From a virus, in IMG/VR virus record IMGVR_UViG_3300047457_000194, positions 1 to 53,261 of that record: DNA of 53,261 nucleotides. The stretch is one strand, 5' to 3'. A program made the translations under genes and the position numbers. Under the pieces are notes generated by a model, which was not told where the DNA came from, ran no database searches, and worked only from the letters and a program-made list of their open reading frames with translations. Shown here piece after piece: positions 16,740 to 24,629 of this stretch (position 1 is its first letter; each line of letters starts with the position of its first letter).

Positions 16740-18014
16740 ATGCCGAAGTTCAAGAAGGTTATCAGAAGGCAGACGGGCGGCAGGACGCCAGAGCAAGTTC
16801 CGGCATGGCTTCGTTCGATTTTTGAACCTGGGATTGCAGGAACAGCCGCGTTCAATAAGGCCGTCGAGGGATTGAAGCAAAGCTGGAATCAGTCTGGGAA
16901 TCTCAAGTCCGACTACGGATCTGGTTATTCTGTCCCGGCTCAATCGCCGCAGATTACGGCTGGAGTTGCTCCTGTCGATACCCGCCCTTCTTCTCAGATT
17001 GCCCCCTCTGCGTTGCCCAAGGTTGGGGCTCCTCTGGGTCGGACCCGTGTGCGTAGCGCCCCAATGCCAGCCAAAAGAGCTTCCGTTCCTGTGTATTTGG
17101 ATCGGGATATGGGTGCGATTTCCGGTATGCTTCAGTCTCAACCAGAGTTGATGAAGGCTGCTGCTCTCGGAGTCCCTGGTCTTCCAGCGGCTGAGGTCGA
17201 GGGGGAGGGGGCCGAGCTTGCCTCCATGATGGCCGCTTCCGGCAAAGGTAGCCCCATCGCTGAAGGCTCTATCCCTAAGACCAAAGCTGGCATGAAGAAG
17301 TTCATGCAGGAGTACGGCAAGTTTATTGCTCTCGGTGCTATGGCTGGCGCTGGCGGCAAGGGTGGACAGATCGCTGCTCCGATTATGGCGGCGCTCCCTG
17401 GTCTCATTGAGATGATGAAGGGGCGCGGAAAGGACAAAGTGAACAAGAAAGCCGATGGCGGGAAGCTGTTTGATGCGCTTGAATCCGCTTATGCAGAGTT
17501 CGACAAGGACAAGTACTCGAAGGGCAAGCTCAAGACTGGGGCAAAGCGTGACGAGGAGATGCGCTCTGTAGCCAAAGAGCGCATGGAGAGGTTCTCCCCT
17601 AAATCTCCATCTACTATGGTTCAATACAACCCCCAGCAGGGGTCTTGGTATACGCCGAGTGGGTTCCGTGAGTTTGAGGATTACGGAGAGCGAAAGAGGA
17701 AGTCTGACGAATCTGAAAAGAAGAGTGGCTCCTCGAAGAAAAGCGAAGGCGGCGCTATCCGCAAATTCAAAGGAGGTTCCATGAATACGAAAGACAGCAT
17801 GTTCACCCCGAAGTACAAGAAGGGTGGCGATATGCCCAAGGGCAAGGCTGCGGGTGAAATGCCCCAGCACAAGAAGATGGCGATGGGCAAATCCACTCCG
17901 CAAAGCACGGGTCAGAAGTTCGCCAAGGGCGGCACTGCGAAGTACGCTGGCGGCGGGATGTGCAAAGGCTACGGCATCTCGAAGAAAATTCGCCCGACCG
18001 GGCCGATGAACTAG
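16740..18014 (+). CDS. Internal virion protein with glycine motifs
   Basis: A 424-residue protein with a Lys-rich N-terminus, a helical middle with an apolar Ala/Gly stretch (about 195-225, FIALGAMAGAGGKGG) and a long Lys/Gly C-terminus with repeated GG motifs (KKADGGKL, EGGAIRKFKGGSM, YKKGGDMPKG, AKGGTAKYAGGG). The same GG motifs occur in three later internal proteins. An AAAGGAGG ribosome-binding site within the gene precedes an in-frame ATG at 17781. Likely a packaged internal protein. Confidence 0.6.
   Translation: MPKFKKVIRRQTGGRTPEQVPAWLRSIFEPGIAGTAAFNKAVEGLKQSWNQSGNLKSDYGSGYSVPAQSPQITAGVAPVDTRPSSQIAPSALPKVGAPLGRTRVRSAPMPAKRASVPVYLDRDMGAISGMLQSQPELMKAAALGVPGLPAAEVEGEGAELASMMAASGKGSPIAEGSIPKTKAGMKKFMQEYGKFIALGAMAGAGGKGGQIAAPIMAALPGLIEMMKGRGKDKVNKKADGGKLFDALESAYAEFDKDKYSKGKLKTGAKRDEEMRSVAKERMERFSPKSPSTMVQYNPQQGSWYTPSGFREFEDYGERKRKSDESEKKSGSSKKSEGGAIRKFKGGSMNTKDSMFTPKYKKGGDMPKGKAAGEMPQHKKMAMGKSTPQSTGQKFAKGGTAKYAGGGMCKGYGISKKIRPTGPMN
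17781..18014 (+). CDS. Possible internal-start product of the preceding gene
   Basis: A perfect AAAGGAGG lies 5 bp before an in-frame ATG, which would give a separate 77-residue Lys/Gly-rich C-terminal protein (MNTKDSMFTPKYKKGGDMPK...). It would be very basic (DNA-binding-like). The site could instead arise by chance from the coding sequence for FKGGSM. Confidence 0.35.
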   Translation: MNTKDSMFTPKYKKGGDMPKGKAAGEMPQHKKMAMGKSTPQSTGQKFAKGGTAKYAGGGMCKGYGISKKIRPTGPMN

Positions 18015-18036
18015 TTCTCTGAGCTAGTCTATAAAC

Positions 18037-18696
18037 ATGACCTACGCTGAACTCGTACAGCAAATTAAGGACTACATCCAATCCGAGGAGACGACCTTTG
18101 TCTCCAATCTGGACGGGATCATCCAGCTCGCCGAGCAGCGTATCAACAGGGATGCGAAGTCTCCTGACTCCAGGTCATCTACTACTGGAACGTTCTCAAC
18201 TCAGACAATAACCACACCAAGTGATTTCGTTATCCCTCTGAGTCTGTTCGTCAGTGTGGGTGGCCTGGAGGTTGGTCTTCTACTGAAGGAGCCCTCGTAT
18301 CTCACAGAGGCTTACGGTGTGTCTGCGTCCTCTGCTGGTTCTACTGGTGATCCTGCATACTACGCCATACAGACTTCGTCTACTGGCGGGACTAGCATCA
18401 TCGTAGCGCCATCACCAAGCTCCCTGCTCAACTACACCCTGTACTACTACTCCGCGCCGGATACGATCACTTCCGGCGGAAGCAGTGCTACCACCTGGGT
18501 CAGCACCTACTTCCCTCAAACTCTTTTGTACGGGTGTCTTTCTGAGGCGTACACCTTCCTGAAGGGTGATCCGCAAATGCAGCAGCAGTACGAGAAGCTG
18601 TATCAGCTTGGGTTGATGGAACTCAAGAACGTCTGCGAGGACGAGCAGCGCATGGACAACTACAGAAACCCCGACAGCAAAAGGAACATTGGTTAA
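18037..18696 (+). CDS. SU10-like adaptor protein
   Basis: A 219-residue protein starting MTYAELVQQIKDYIQSEE and continuing DGIIQLAEQRINRD, the conserved opening of phage adaptor proteins of the SU10 type that sit between portal and tail. A beta-rich middle and a helical end (LYGCLSEAYTFLKGD, QQQYEKLYQLGLMELKN) complete the family layout. It probably forms a ring with the connector encoded at 15730. Confidence 0.8.
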   Translation: MTYAELVQQIKDYIQSEETTFVSNLDGIIQLAEQRINRDAKSPDSRSSTTGTFSTQTITTPSDFVIPLSLFVSVGGLEVGLLLKEPSYLTEAYGVSASSAGSTGDPAYYAIQTSSTGGTSIIVAPSPSSLLNYTLYYYSAPDTITSGGSSATTWVSTYFPQTLLYGCLSEAYTFLKGDPQMQQQYEKLYQLGLMELKNVCEDEQRMDNYRNPDSKRNIG

Positions 18697-18699
18697 CAC

Positions 18700-19131
18700 A
18701 TGGCGTTCACTGGTAGCTATGTAACGGATTCATTCAAGCAGCAGTTGTTTCTTGCTGTCCATGACTTCTCTGTGGACGTGATCAAGATCGCTCTCTACAC
18801 GAGTTCTGCGACAATCGACAACACCACTACCGCGTATAGCGTCACCAATGAAGTCTCTGGCGCTGGCTATAGTGCTGGCGGAAACACACTGACATGCACT
18901 CTGACCTCAAGCGGCGGCTATGCGATTCTGGACTTCGCTGACGTGAACTGGACCACAGCCAGCTTCACCTGTCGCGGCGCTTTGATCTACAATTCGTCGA
19001 AGGCAGACAAGTCGATCTTCGTTCTGGACTTCGGCACGGATAAAACGGTATCCGGCGGTACGTTCTCTGTGCAGTTTCCTGCCGCAGATGTGAACAACGC
19101 AATCGCCGTCATTAGCTCGGTGACCAACTGA
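18700..19131 (+). CDS. Conserved beta-rich tail protein
   Basis: A 143-residue protein with the widespread phage pattern DVIKIALYTSSATIDNTTTAYS, EVSGAGYSAGGNTLT, AILDFADVNWTTASFTCRGA and a closing strand with FVLDFGTDKTVSGGTF. It is found in many tailed phages next to fibre genes and lacks a defined biochemical role. It shares the last base with the next start (TGATG). Confidence 0.7.
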   Translation: MAFTGSYVTDSFKQQLFLAVHDFSVDVIKIALYTSSATIDNTTTAYSVTNEVSGAGYSAGGNTLTCTLTSSGGYAILDFADVNWTTASFTCRGALIYNSSKADKSIFVLDFGTDKTVSGGTFSVQFPAADVNNAIAVISSVTN

Positions 19132-20312
19132 TGCCCCCTACATACACTTCAAACAACAGAATCAAGAAGATCGCCAACGGTGATGAGACTGGAACGTGGG
19201 GAACCAGTACGAACACCAACTTCGATCTCTACGACACTGCAATCGATGGCGTTGTGGATATCACCCTCAGCGGGACCTCCAGCACCCTGACGATCTCTGA
19301 CGGCGCGGCGGCAAGCCCTGACGGTCGCAACAAGGTGCTTGTCCTTGGCGGGTCTCCGTCTGGCACGCATACGATCACGGTCAGCCCAAACTCGGTCGAG
19401 AAGCACTACTACATCCAGAACAATACCTCGCAGAGCGTTGTCATTGCTCAGGGTTCTGGGACCACGGTCACCATTGCGGCTGGGTATTCGGCGATTGTGT
19501 ACTGTGATGGCGCTGGCTCCGGTGCCTCCGTCAAGGAGATCATCACCAAGTTCAAGGCTACTGAGTTTAACGCCAGCACATACACTGCTGCTGCGTCTCT
19601 CGCGGTAAAGCCTGGGTCGAATTCAACGAACGCCATTGCCTTCCAGACCTTTGGTGGAACCCAGGTTGCCGCACTCGACACCACGAATAGCAGGTTCTGT
19701 GTGGGGACGGTTGCGCCGACAGCGAAGCTCACCATCTCTGAGAACGCCTCTTCCGTGACTCCCCCGTCTGGAACTCTGTTCCATGCGGTTGGCGCTAACG
19801 CTGCTGGTGGTGTAAGGTTCTCTATCGACGGGATTCAGAACGGGCCGATATATACCGGCAGAATCTGCTTTGGAACCGCTGCCTCCCCCAGTGCCGTTCT
19901 AAGTTCCTCTTACCTTGCGGCGCTTGCTGGGCGTGGATACCTGACTACTGGATACTCCAACGACCTGGGGCAGGTTGCTTTTCAGGCGGAAGAGAGCTTC
20001 ACTGACTCAACCGCCGCGACTGGGATCGTCTTCGTCACTACGGCACCCGGATCGGTCACCAATAATCAGGTTGCTCGAATCAACGGCAGAGGCCAGTTCG
20101 TCATCGGCGTTCAGGCGGCTGGCGGTTTGGTGAACGTACCTACGAACAACAGCGTTGGCATTGAGCTTCAAAGCACTACGAGGGCGGTCCTTCTTTCCAG
20201 GATGACCACGGCTCAACGTGATGCCATGACGGCGGTTGACGGCATGATTATCTACAACACGACAACCGGAACGATCCAGGGATATCAGAGCGGCGCGTGG
20301 GGTAACCTGTAA
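19131..20312 (+). CDS. Tail fibre / receptor-binding protein
   Basis: A 393-residue fibre protein. It opens MPPTYTSNNRIKKIANGDETGTWG, the N-terminal attachment sequence used by many podovirus fibres, continues through strand-rich shaft sequence (ISDGAAASPDGRNKVLVLGG, HTITVSPNSVEKHYYIQNNTS) and ends with TTAQRDAMTAVDGMIIYNTT and GYQSGAW, the classic phage fibre C-terminal motif. Likely the main receptor-binding fibre. Confidence 0.8.
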   Translation: MPPTYTSNNRIKKIANGDETGTWGTSTNTNFDLYDTAIDGVVDITLSGTSSTLTISDGAAASPDGRNKVLVLGGSPSGTHTITVSPNSVEKHYYIQNNTSQSVVIAQGSGTTVTIAAGYSAIVYCDGAGSGASVKEIITKFKATEFNASTYTAAASLAVKPGSNSTNAIAFQTFGGTQVAALDTTNSRFCVGTVAPTAKLTISENASSVTPPSGTLFHAVGANAAGGVRFSIDGIQNGPIYTGRICFGTAASPSAVLSSSYLAALAGRGYLTTGYSNDLGQVAFQAEESFTDSTAATGIVFVTTAPGSVTNNQVARINGRGQFVIGVQAAGGLVNVPTNNSVGIELQSTTRAVLLSRMTTAQRDAMTAVDGMIIYNTTTGTIQGYQSGAWGNL

Positions 20313-20647
20313 TGACAATATTCTCTTGGAACATTCGCCTTATGGAGGTTGTCCCGCAGGAGGGAAGCCTCAATGAAGTTGTGATCATCGTCTACTGGGA
20401 TCGCAACGCCTCCAGAATCAGTGGCGGGAAAACGTACACCGCTCACCGGACTGGAACCTCCAATCTTGGATCTCCTGACCCGTACAACTTCACGCCGTTC
20501 AACCAATTGACCCAGCAACAGGTCGTTGGGTGGATTGAAGCTTCGCTCGGTCAGGATCAAATCGACGCCATCGATCTCTCTCTCGAAGGCGAGATCGACA
20601 GCCAAATCACCCCCCCCACCGAGGTGCTGCCTCCCCCGTGGCAGTAA
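20312..20647 (+). CDS. Conserved small phage protein of the fibre region
   Basis: A 111-residue protein (TAATG overlap with the fibre stop). It has a beta strand pair (SWNIRLMEVVPQEGSLNEVV, IIVYWDRN) and a FTPFNQLTQQQVVGWIEASL helix, a combination widely seen after fibre genes in podoviruses and cyanophages. Function unknown; ends in a Pro-rich tail. Confidence 0.65.
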   Translation: MTIFSWNIRLMEVVPQEGSLNEVVIIVYWDRNASRISGGKTYTAHRTGTSNLGSPDPYNFTPFNQLTQQQVVGWIEASLGQDQIDAIDLSLEGEIDSQITPPTEVLPPPWQ

Positions 20648-20651
20648 GAAT

Positions 20652-21014
20652 ATGCACGCTGACTTCATCTCCAAACTCCTTCACGGCGTCACTGCGGCGC
20701 ACATGCTCCACCTGATGACCAAAGGCCCTGGGTCCTACGCCCGTCATAAGGCGCTTGGATCCCTCTATGATGGGCTTTCCGACTCTGCTGACTCGCTTGC
20801 GGAGGAGTGCTTCGGTGTTCATGGTGTGCCGACATCCTTCCCCAGTGAGAAGTTTGTTTGCCCGAAAGACCCGGTGAAGTTCGTCGAAGAACTCTACGAG
20901 TATGTCTCCAGGAGCCGAAGCCAGATGGGAGAAGAGAGCCACATCCAGAACTCCATCGACGGCATCCTGACGCTACTCGCCACTACCAAATACAAGCTCG
21001 TCAATCTGTCGTAG
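20652..21014 (+). CDS. Ferritin/Dps-like helical protein (DUF5856-like)
   Basis: A 120-residue all-helical protein. The central stretch AAHMLHLMTKGPGSYARHKA followed by LGSLYDGLSDSADSLAEECFG matches the Dps/ferritin-like phage family often called DUF5856, including the HxxHL.TKxxS.A.HKAL motif. The family is present in many phages but the metal-binding set looks incomplete here, so iron storage should not be assumed. Start chosen at the first ATG after the previous stop. Confidence 0.6.
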   Translation: MHADFISKLLHGVTAAHMLHLMTKGPGSYARHKALGSLYDGLSDSADSLAEECFGVHGVPTSFPSEKFVCPKDPVKFVEELYEYVSRSRSQMGEESHIQNSIDGILTLLATTKYKLVNLS

Positions 21015-21022
21015 GAGGCAGC

Positions 21023-21343
21023 GTGTCGTTTTTCGGTAAGATCAAGTCAGTCTTCTCTCCGTCCAAACTGAATCGAGTTAAGGGCGTGGTTGGGTCCGTG
21101 TACCCGATTGTGGAGTTCGTCGCCAAGATGACCCCCACTCGCGCCGACGATGAGATCCTGCAATGCGCCAACATGCTCGGCGTCCGTGAGTTCCTCGCCT
21201 CTTCTCCTGAGAAGACCGGGGAGACCTTGAAGGAGTTGGCAATCAAAGCGGCGCAGAAGAAGTTCACCGATGTTCCAGTCGAGGTCTTGGCTCGTGCGGT
21301 TGAATCCGCCTACCAGCAGATGAAGGCCAAAGACTCTATCTAA
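21023..21343 (+). CDS. Small helical hypothetical protein
   Basis: A 106-residue protein with a GTG start preceded by TAGGAGG, which decides the start. The N-terminal half has a mildly hydrophobic stretch (VKGVVGSVYPIVEFVAKM, about 18-35) too polar for a confident membrane span; the rest is helical (ELAIKAAQKKF, VEVLARAVESAYQQMKA). It could be a weakly membrane-associated protein, but I cannot assign it to a holin family. Confidence 0.55.
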   Translation: MSFFGKIKSVFSPSKLNRVKGVVGSVYPIVEFVAKMTPTRADDEILQCANMLGVREFLASSPEKTGETLKELAIKAAQKKFTDVPVEVLARAVESAYQQMKAKDSI

Positions 21344-21357
21344 GGAGTTTGTGGCGC

Positions 21358-23223
21358 ATGCCGCTTATCAAGATTCAGCCCAGGCAGGGTATCGTTAAAG
21401 ACCTCACCAACTACTCGAATGAGGGTGGGTGGTACGACTCTGACAAGATCCGCTTCCGGCTTGGATTCCCTGAGCAGATCGGCGGCTGGATCAAGTACGT
21501 TGCGACCACCTTCCAAGGAACCTGCCGCAGTCTTCACCAGTGGTTCACGAACGACCTCAATACATACCTTAGCCTTGGTACACACCTAAAGCTGTATGTA
21601 GAGACTGGTAATACGTTCTACGACATCACACCTATTCGTAGAACCGTAACGCTAGCCAATCCGTTTGAAACCGTTGCCACTGGCAGCAAGTACCTGTACG
21701 TTAACGACACCGCCAATGGTGTGGTGATCAACGACTTCGTCACCTTCTCTGGCGCGACGACATTCGACACGGTCTTTACTGCGGCGCTACTGAACGCTGA
21801 ATTCCAGGTCGTTGAGGTTGTCAGCGCCAATCAGTACAAGATCCTCGTGTCTGGTGCTGCCGCTGGTGCCAGTGCTGGTGGCGTGACTGGTGGCGGCGCT
21901 TCTGTATCCGCTGCCTACCAGATCAATGTCGGGCTGGAGAGCCAGGTATACGGTGGTGGTTGGGGCGCTGGTCCTTGGAGCCGTGGATCCTGGGGGTCTG
22001 GCTACACGGTTGGCATCGCTTCGCAGCAGATTCGCCTGTGGTCGCAGGACAATTACGGCGAGGATCTGATTACGAATATTCGCGGCGGCGGCATCTACTA
22101 CTGGACCACCGCAGGGGCGAATCCAGAAGCCTCTCGCGCCGTAGAACTTTCCTCGATCTCTGGCGCAAATGAATGCCCAACCATTGCAAACAAGATCCTG
22201 GTCAGTGATATCGACAGGCATGTCATTGCAATCGGACCCAACCCAATCTTCGAGGCAACGCAGGATCCACTCTTGATTCGCTGGTCCTCGCAGGAAGATT
22301 ACCTCGACTGGGAGCCGCGCACGGACAACACTGCTGGTGACTTTAAGATCTCAAGCGGTTCCGAGATCATTGGCTGTCACGAGACACAGCAGCAGATCGT
22401 TGTGTGGACTGATGTCAGCACGCACGTTATGGCGTACACTGGCCCTCCCTACACGTTCTCTGTCAATCAGGTCAGCGACTCTGCCTCCATCATCTCTCCC
22501 AACGCATCTGTTGACGCTCGTAGCGTTGTGTTCTGGATGGACGTGAACAACTTCTACCAGTACTCTGGTTCGATCCAGGTTCTGCCCTGTCCTGTTCGCG
22601 ACCACATCTTCAAAGACATCAACCTCCAGCAGCGGTACAAGGTATTCGCCGGGGTGAACTCCCTGTACAACGAGATCTTCTGGTTCTATCCTTCGGCTGG
22701 CAGTGAGGACATTGACCGCTACGTCATCTACAACTACGACGAGCAGGTGTGGTCTATCGGCACGATGAACCGCACGGCATGGCTGGACTCCGGGTTCAAT
22801 ACCTATCCACTCGCTACGAGCCGAATAGAGGATCCGAACGGGAACCAGAACACCACCGGGTATCTCTACCAGCACGAGACTGGATACGACGATGACGGGA
22901 GTGCGATGTCCTGCTACGTTGAGTCCAGCGATATCGACATCGATGACGGTGAGCAGTTCTCGTTTGTCAGCAGGGTGCTGCCTGACGTGATGTTCCGTGG
23001 GACCTCTGGAACTCCGTCGATCAGCATGTCATTCAAGTACCGCAATTATCCTATGGAGAGCTTTTCCAATGGACCTACGGTAACCGTGACGAATGGAGAC
23101 ACGCAGAAAGGGATCCGCATGCGGGGTCGTCAGATGGCATTCCGAGTCTCGTCGAATGGAACCCAGATTGGGTGGAGGCTGGGGTCCAATAGATTCCAGA
23201 TTCAACCTGACGGTATGAAGTAG
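21358..23223 (+). CDS. Tail hub / stabilisation protein (gp10 or tubular B-like)
   Basis: A 621-residue, mostly beta protein starting MPLIKIQPRQGIVKDLTNYS. The W-rich motifs (GGWYDSDKIRFRLGFPEQIGG, WKRY-type strands, GIYYWTTAG, YNYDEQVWSIGTM, MAFRVSSNGTQIGWRLG) match the hub proteins that plug P22/T7-like tails and form a propeller. Residues about 110-170 carry a FCCH-like module (NDTANGVVINDFVTFSGATT). The ATG at 21358 is 10 bp from GGAG; a TTG at 21349 is a poorer start. Confidence 0.8.
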   Translation: MPLIKIQPRQGIVKDLTNYSNEGGWYDSDKIRFRLGFPEQIGGWIKYVATTFQGTCRSLHQWFTNDLNTYLSLGTHLKLYVETGNTFYDITPIRRTVTLANPFETVATGSKYLYVNDTANGVVINDFVTFSGATTFDTVFTAALLNAEFQVVEVVSANQYKILVSGAAAGASAGGVTGGGASVSAAYQINVGLESQVYGGGWGAGPWSRGSWGSGYTVGIASQQIRLWSQDNYGEDLITNIRGGGIYYWTTAGANPEASRAVELSSISGANECPTIANKILVSDIDRHVIAIGPNPIFEATQDPLLIRWSSQEDYLDWEPRTDNTAGDFKISSGSEIIGCHETQQQIVVWTDVSTHVMAYTGPPYTFSVNQVSDSASIISPNASVDARSVVFWMDVNNFYQYSGSIQVLPCPVRDHIFKDINLQQRYKVFAGVNSLYNEIFWFYPSAGSEDIDRYVIYNYDEQVWSIGTMNRTAWLDSGFNTYPLATSRIEDPNGNQNTTGYLYQHETGYDDDGSAMSCYVESSDIDIDDGEQFSFVSRVLPDVMFRGTSGTPSISMSFKYRNYPMESFSNGPTVTVTNGDTQKGIRMRGRQMAFRVSSNGTQIGWRLGSNRFQIQPDGMK

Positions 23224-23239
23224 GGCTTGGTGGTATCAA

Positions 23240-23539
23240 GTGAATAGAAAAACACCAAGGCAACTCATACCCACAGCGCCTTCTGAGTACAAGAAGGAGT
23301 ATCTTGATCTTGTTGTTCGCGCCGTCAATCTCTTCATCGGAGATGCAGTCAACCCCGGCGACCTCGTCGGTAGCTCTCTGCTGATCGTCAACGCGACCGA
23401 ATCCGGCTACGATCTAAGGGTTGGTTCGGTTTATGTTGATGCAAACGGCTTCTTGAAAATGGTTAGATTCGGAGAAGCATACGCGCCCACCAATAAGATC
23501 CGTGTCAAACTAGGATCGGTTACGGTATCAATCACATGA
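23240..23539 (+). CDS. Small protein sharing a C-terminal tag with the zinc-ribbon protein
   Basis: A 99-residue protein with a GTG start and weak ribosome-binding site. Its end (PTNKIRVKLGSVTVSIT) is a close match to the end of the protein at 16422-16730 (LPNKIYVTLGRVTIAIS). The middle (SSLLIVNATESGYDLRVGSVYVDANG) is beta-rich. It overlaps the next gene by 4 bp (ATGA). Function unknown. Confidence 0.55.
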   Translation: MNRKTPRQLIPTAPSEYKKEYLDLVVRAVNLFIGDAVNPGDLVGSSLLIVNATESGYDLRVGSVYVDANGFLKMVRFGEAYAPTNKIRVKLGSVTVSIT

Positions 23540-24612
23540 AGAATAAAGGTATCGGCGCTCTCGCAGAGCAGATTGCATCCAAGGGTCGCAACGGCGACTC
23601 TCTCCTCATGCACATCCAGCCGGAAGAGCTTGCAGGTATCGCGGCGCTTCTGGGTCAGGATCTGACGATCAACCCTGAGACGGGGATGCCGGAAGCGTTC
23701 TCGTGGAAGAAGCTGTTGGGAGCGGTTGGGCTGGGGGCTGGCGCAACTGCGCTCATAGCCATGACTGGTGGCGCTGGAGCTGGGTTTCTTAAGCCACTAG
23801 CTAGCCTTGGGGCGAAATTGGGTCTAGCCAAAGCTGGCGTACTCCCAACCCTACTAAAGACCGCTGCTGTTCCTGCCCTGATTTCTGGCGCTGCTGGTCA
23901 GGCTGTTGGTGCGTTTGCCCCCGACCCCAAAAAACAGGACCAGCAGACTCTCGGCCAGATGCAGCAATACATTGACGAGAGAAACAAGCAGCAGATGCAG
24001 AAGATGATCTTCCCCTTGCTTCGGCAGATCAATCTGTATCAACCAACCCCGCAAGAACAGCAGGCCCAGCAGCAGGGTCAACCTCCGATTGGCCCTGGCG
24101 GCATTGCCTCCACACTTCAGACGAACACCCCTGGATATGCCGAAGGCGGAAGCCTAGAACCTGAAGAGGAGAAAGCGCAGCAGATCATCCGTGACGCGAT
24201 GGATGCGATTCGCGGCGAGGGAGATGATCCTGAATCGGCGCTGAATACCTACCTTGCCTACTACGGGAAAGATGCGCTTCAGGATCTCTACAAGCGCATG
24301 AGCGGCGACGAGGAGCAGGAAGGCGAAGATCAACCTGAAGACGAAGAGCCCAAAGCCGAAGGAATGGTAAAGGGTCCTGGCAACGGAATGGACGACATGG
24401 CTACCGCCCGTATGGCACATGGTGGTCAGAAAGTTCTCCTGTCGAACGATGAGTTTATCATACCTGCTGATGTCGTATCCGGGCTTGGAGATGGCAGCAG
24501 TGAAGCTGGCGCAAGAAAGCTGTACGCCATGATGGACAGGGTTCGCATGGATCGCACTGGCACAAAGAATCAACCTGGAAAGATTAAGGATAGCAGGGTT
24601 CTGCCTGCGTAG
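23536..24612 (+). CDS. Internal virion protein with a membrane-active region
   Basis: A 358-residue protein. The N-terminal domain (GDSLLMHIQPEELAGIAALLGQ) is followed by a strongly apolar Gly/Ala region (about 55-130) like a glycine-zipper that could insert into membranes, a Gln-rich linker, an acidic segment, and a conserved tail (KVLLSNDEFIIPADVVSGLG, EAGARKLYAMMDRVR) that recurs in internal proteins of marine podoviruses. Likely part of the injected trans-envelope channel. Confidence 0.65.
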   Translation: MKNKGIGALAEQIASKGRNGDSLLMHIQPEELAGIAALLGQDLTINPETGMPEAFSWKKLLGAVGLGAGATALIAMTGGAGAGFLKPLASLGAKLGLAKAGVLPTLLKTAAVPALISGAAGQAVGAFAPDPKKQDQQTLGQMQQYIDERNKQQMQKMIFPLLRQINLYQPTPQEQQAQQQGQPPIGPGGIASTLQTNTPGYAEGGSLEPEEEKAQQIIRDAMDAIRGEGDDPESALNTYLAYYGKDALQDLYKRMSGDEEQEGEDQPEDEEPKAEGMVKGPGNGMDDMATARMAHGGQKVLLSNDEFIIPADVVSGLGDGSSEAGARKLYAMMDRVRMDRTGTKNQPGKIKDSRVLPA

Positions 24613-24629
24613 TATTAAGGAGATTTGTA

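Noticed and set aside
21023-21343. Holin of the LLH type
   Set aside because: The hydrophobic stretch is too polar and short for a confident membrane span and the family motif is not seen.
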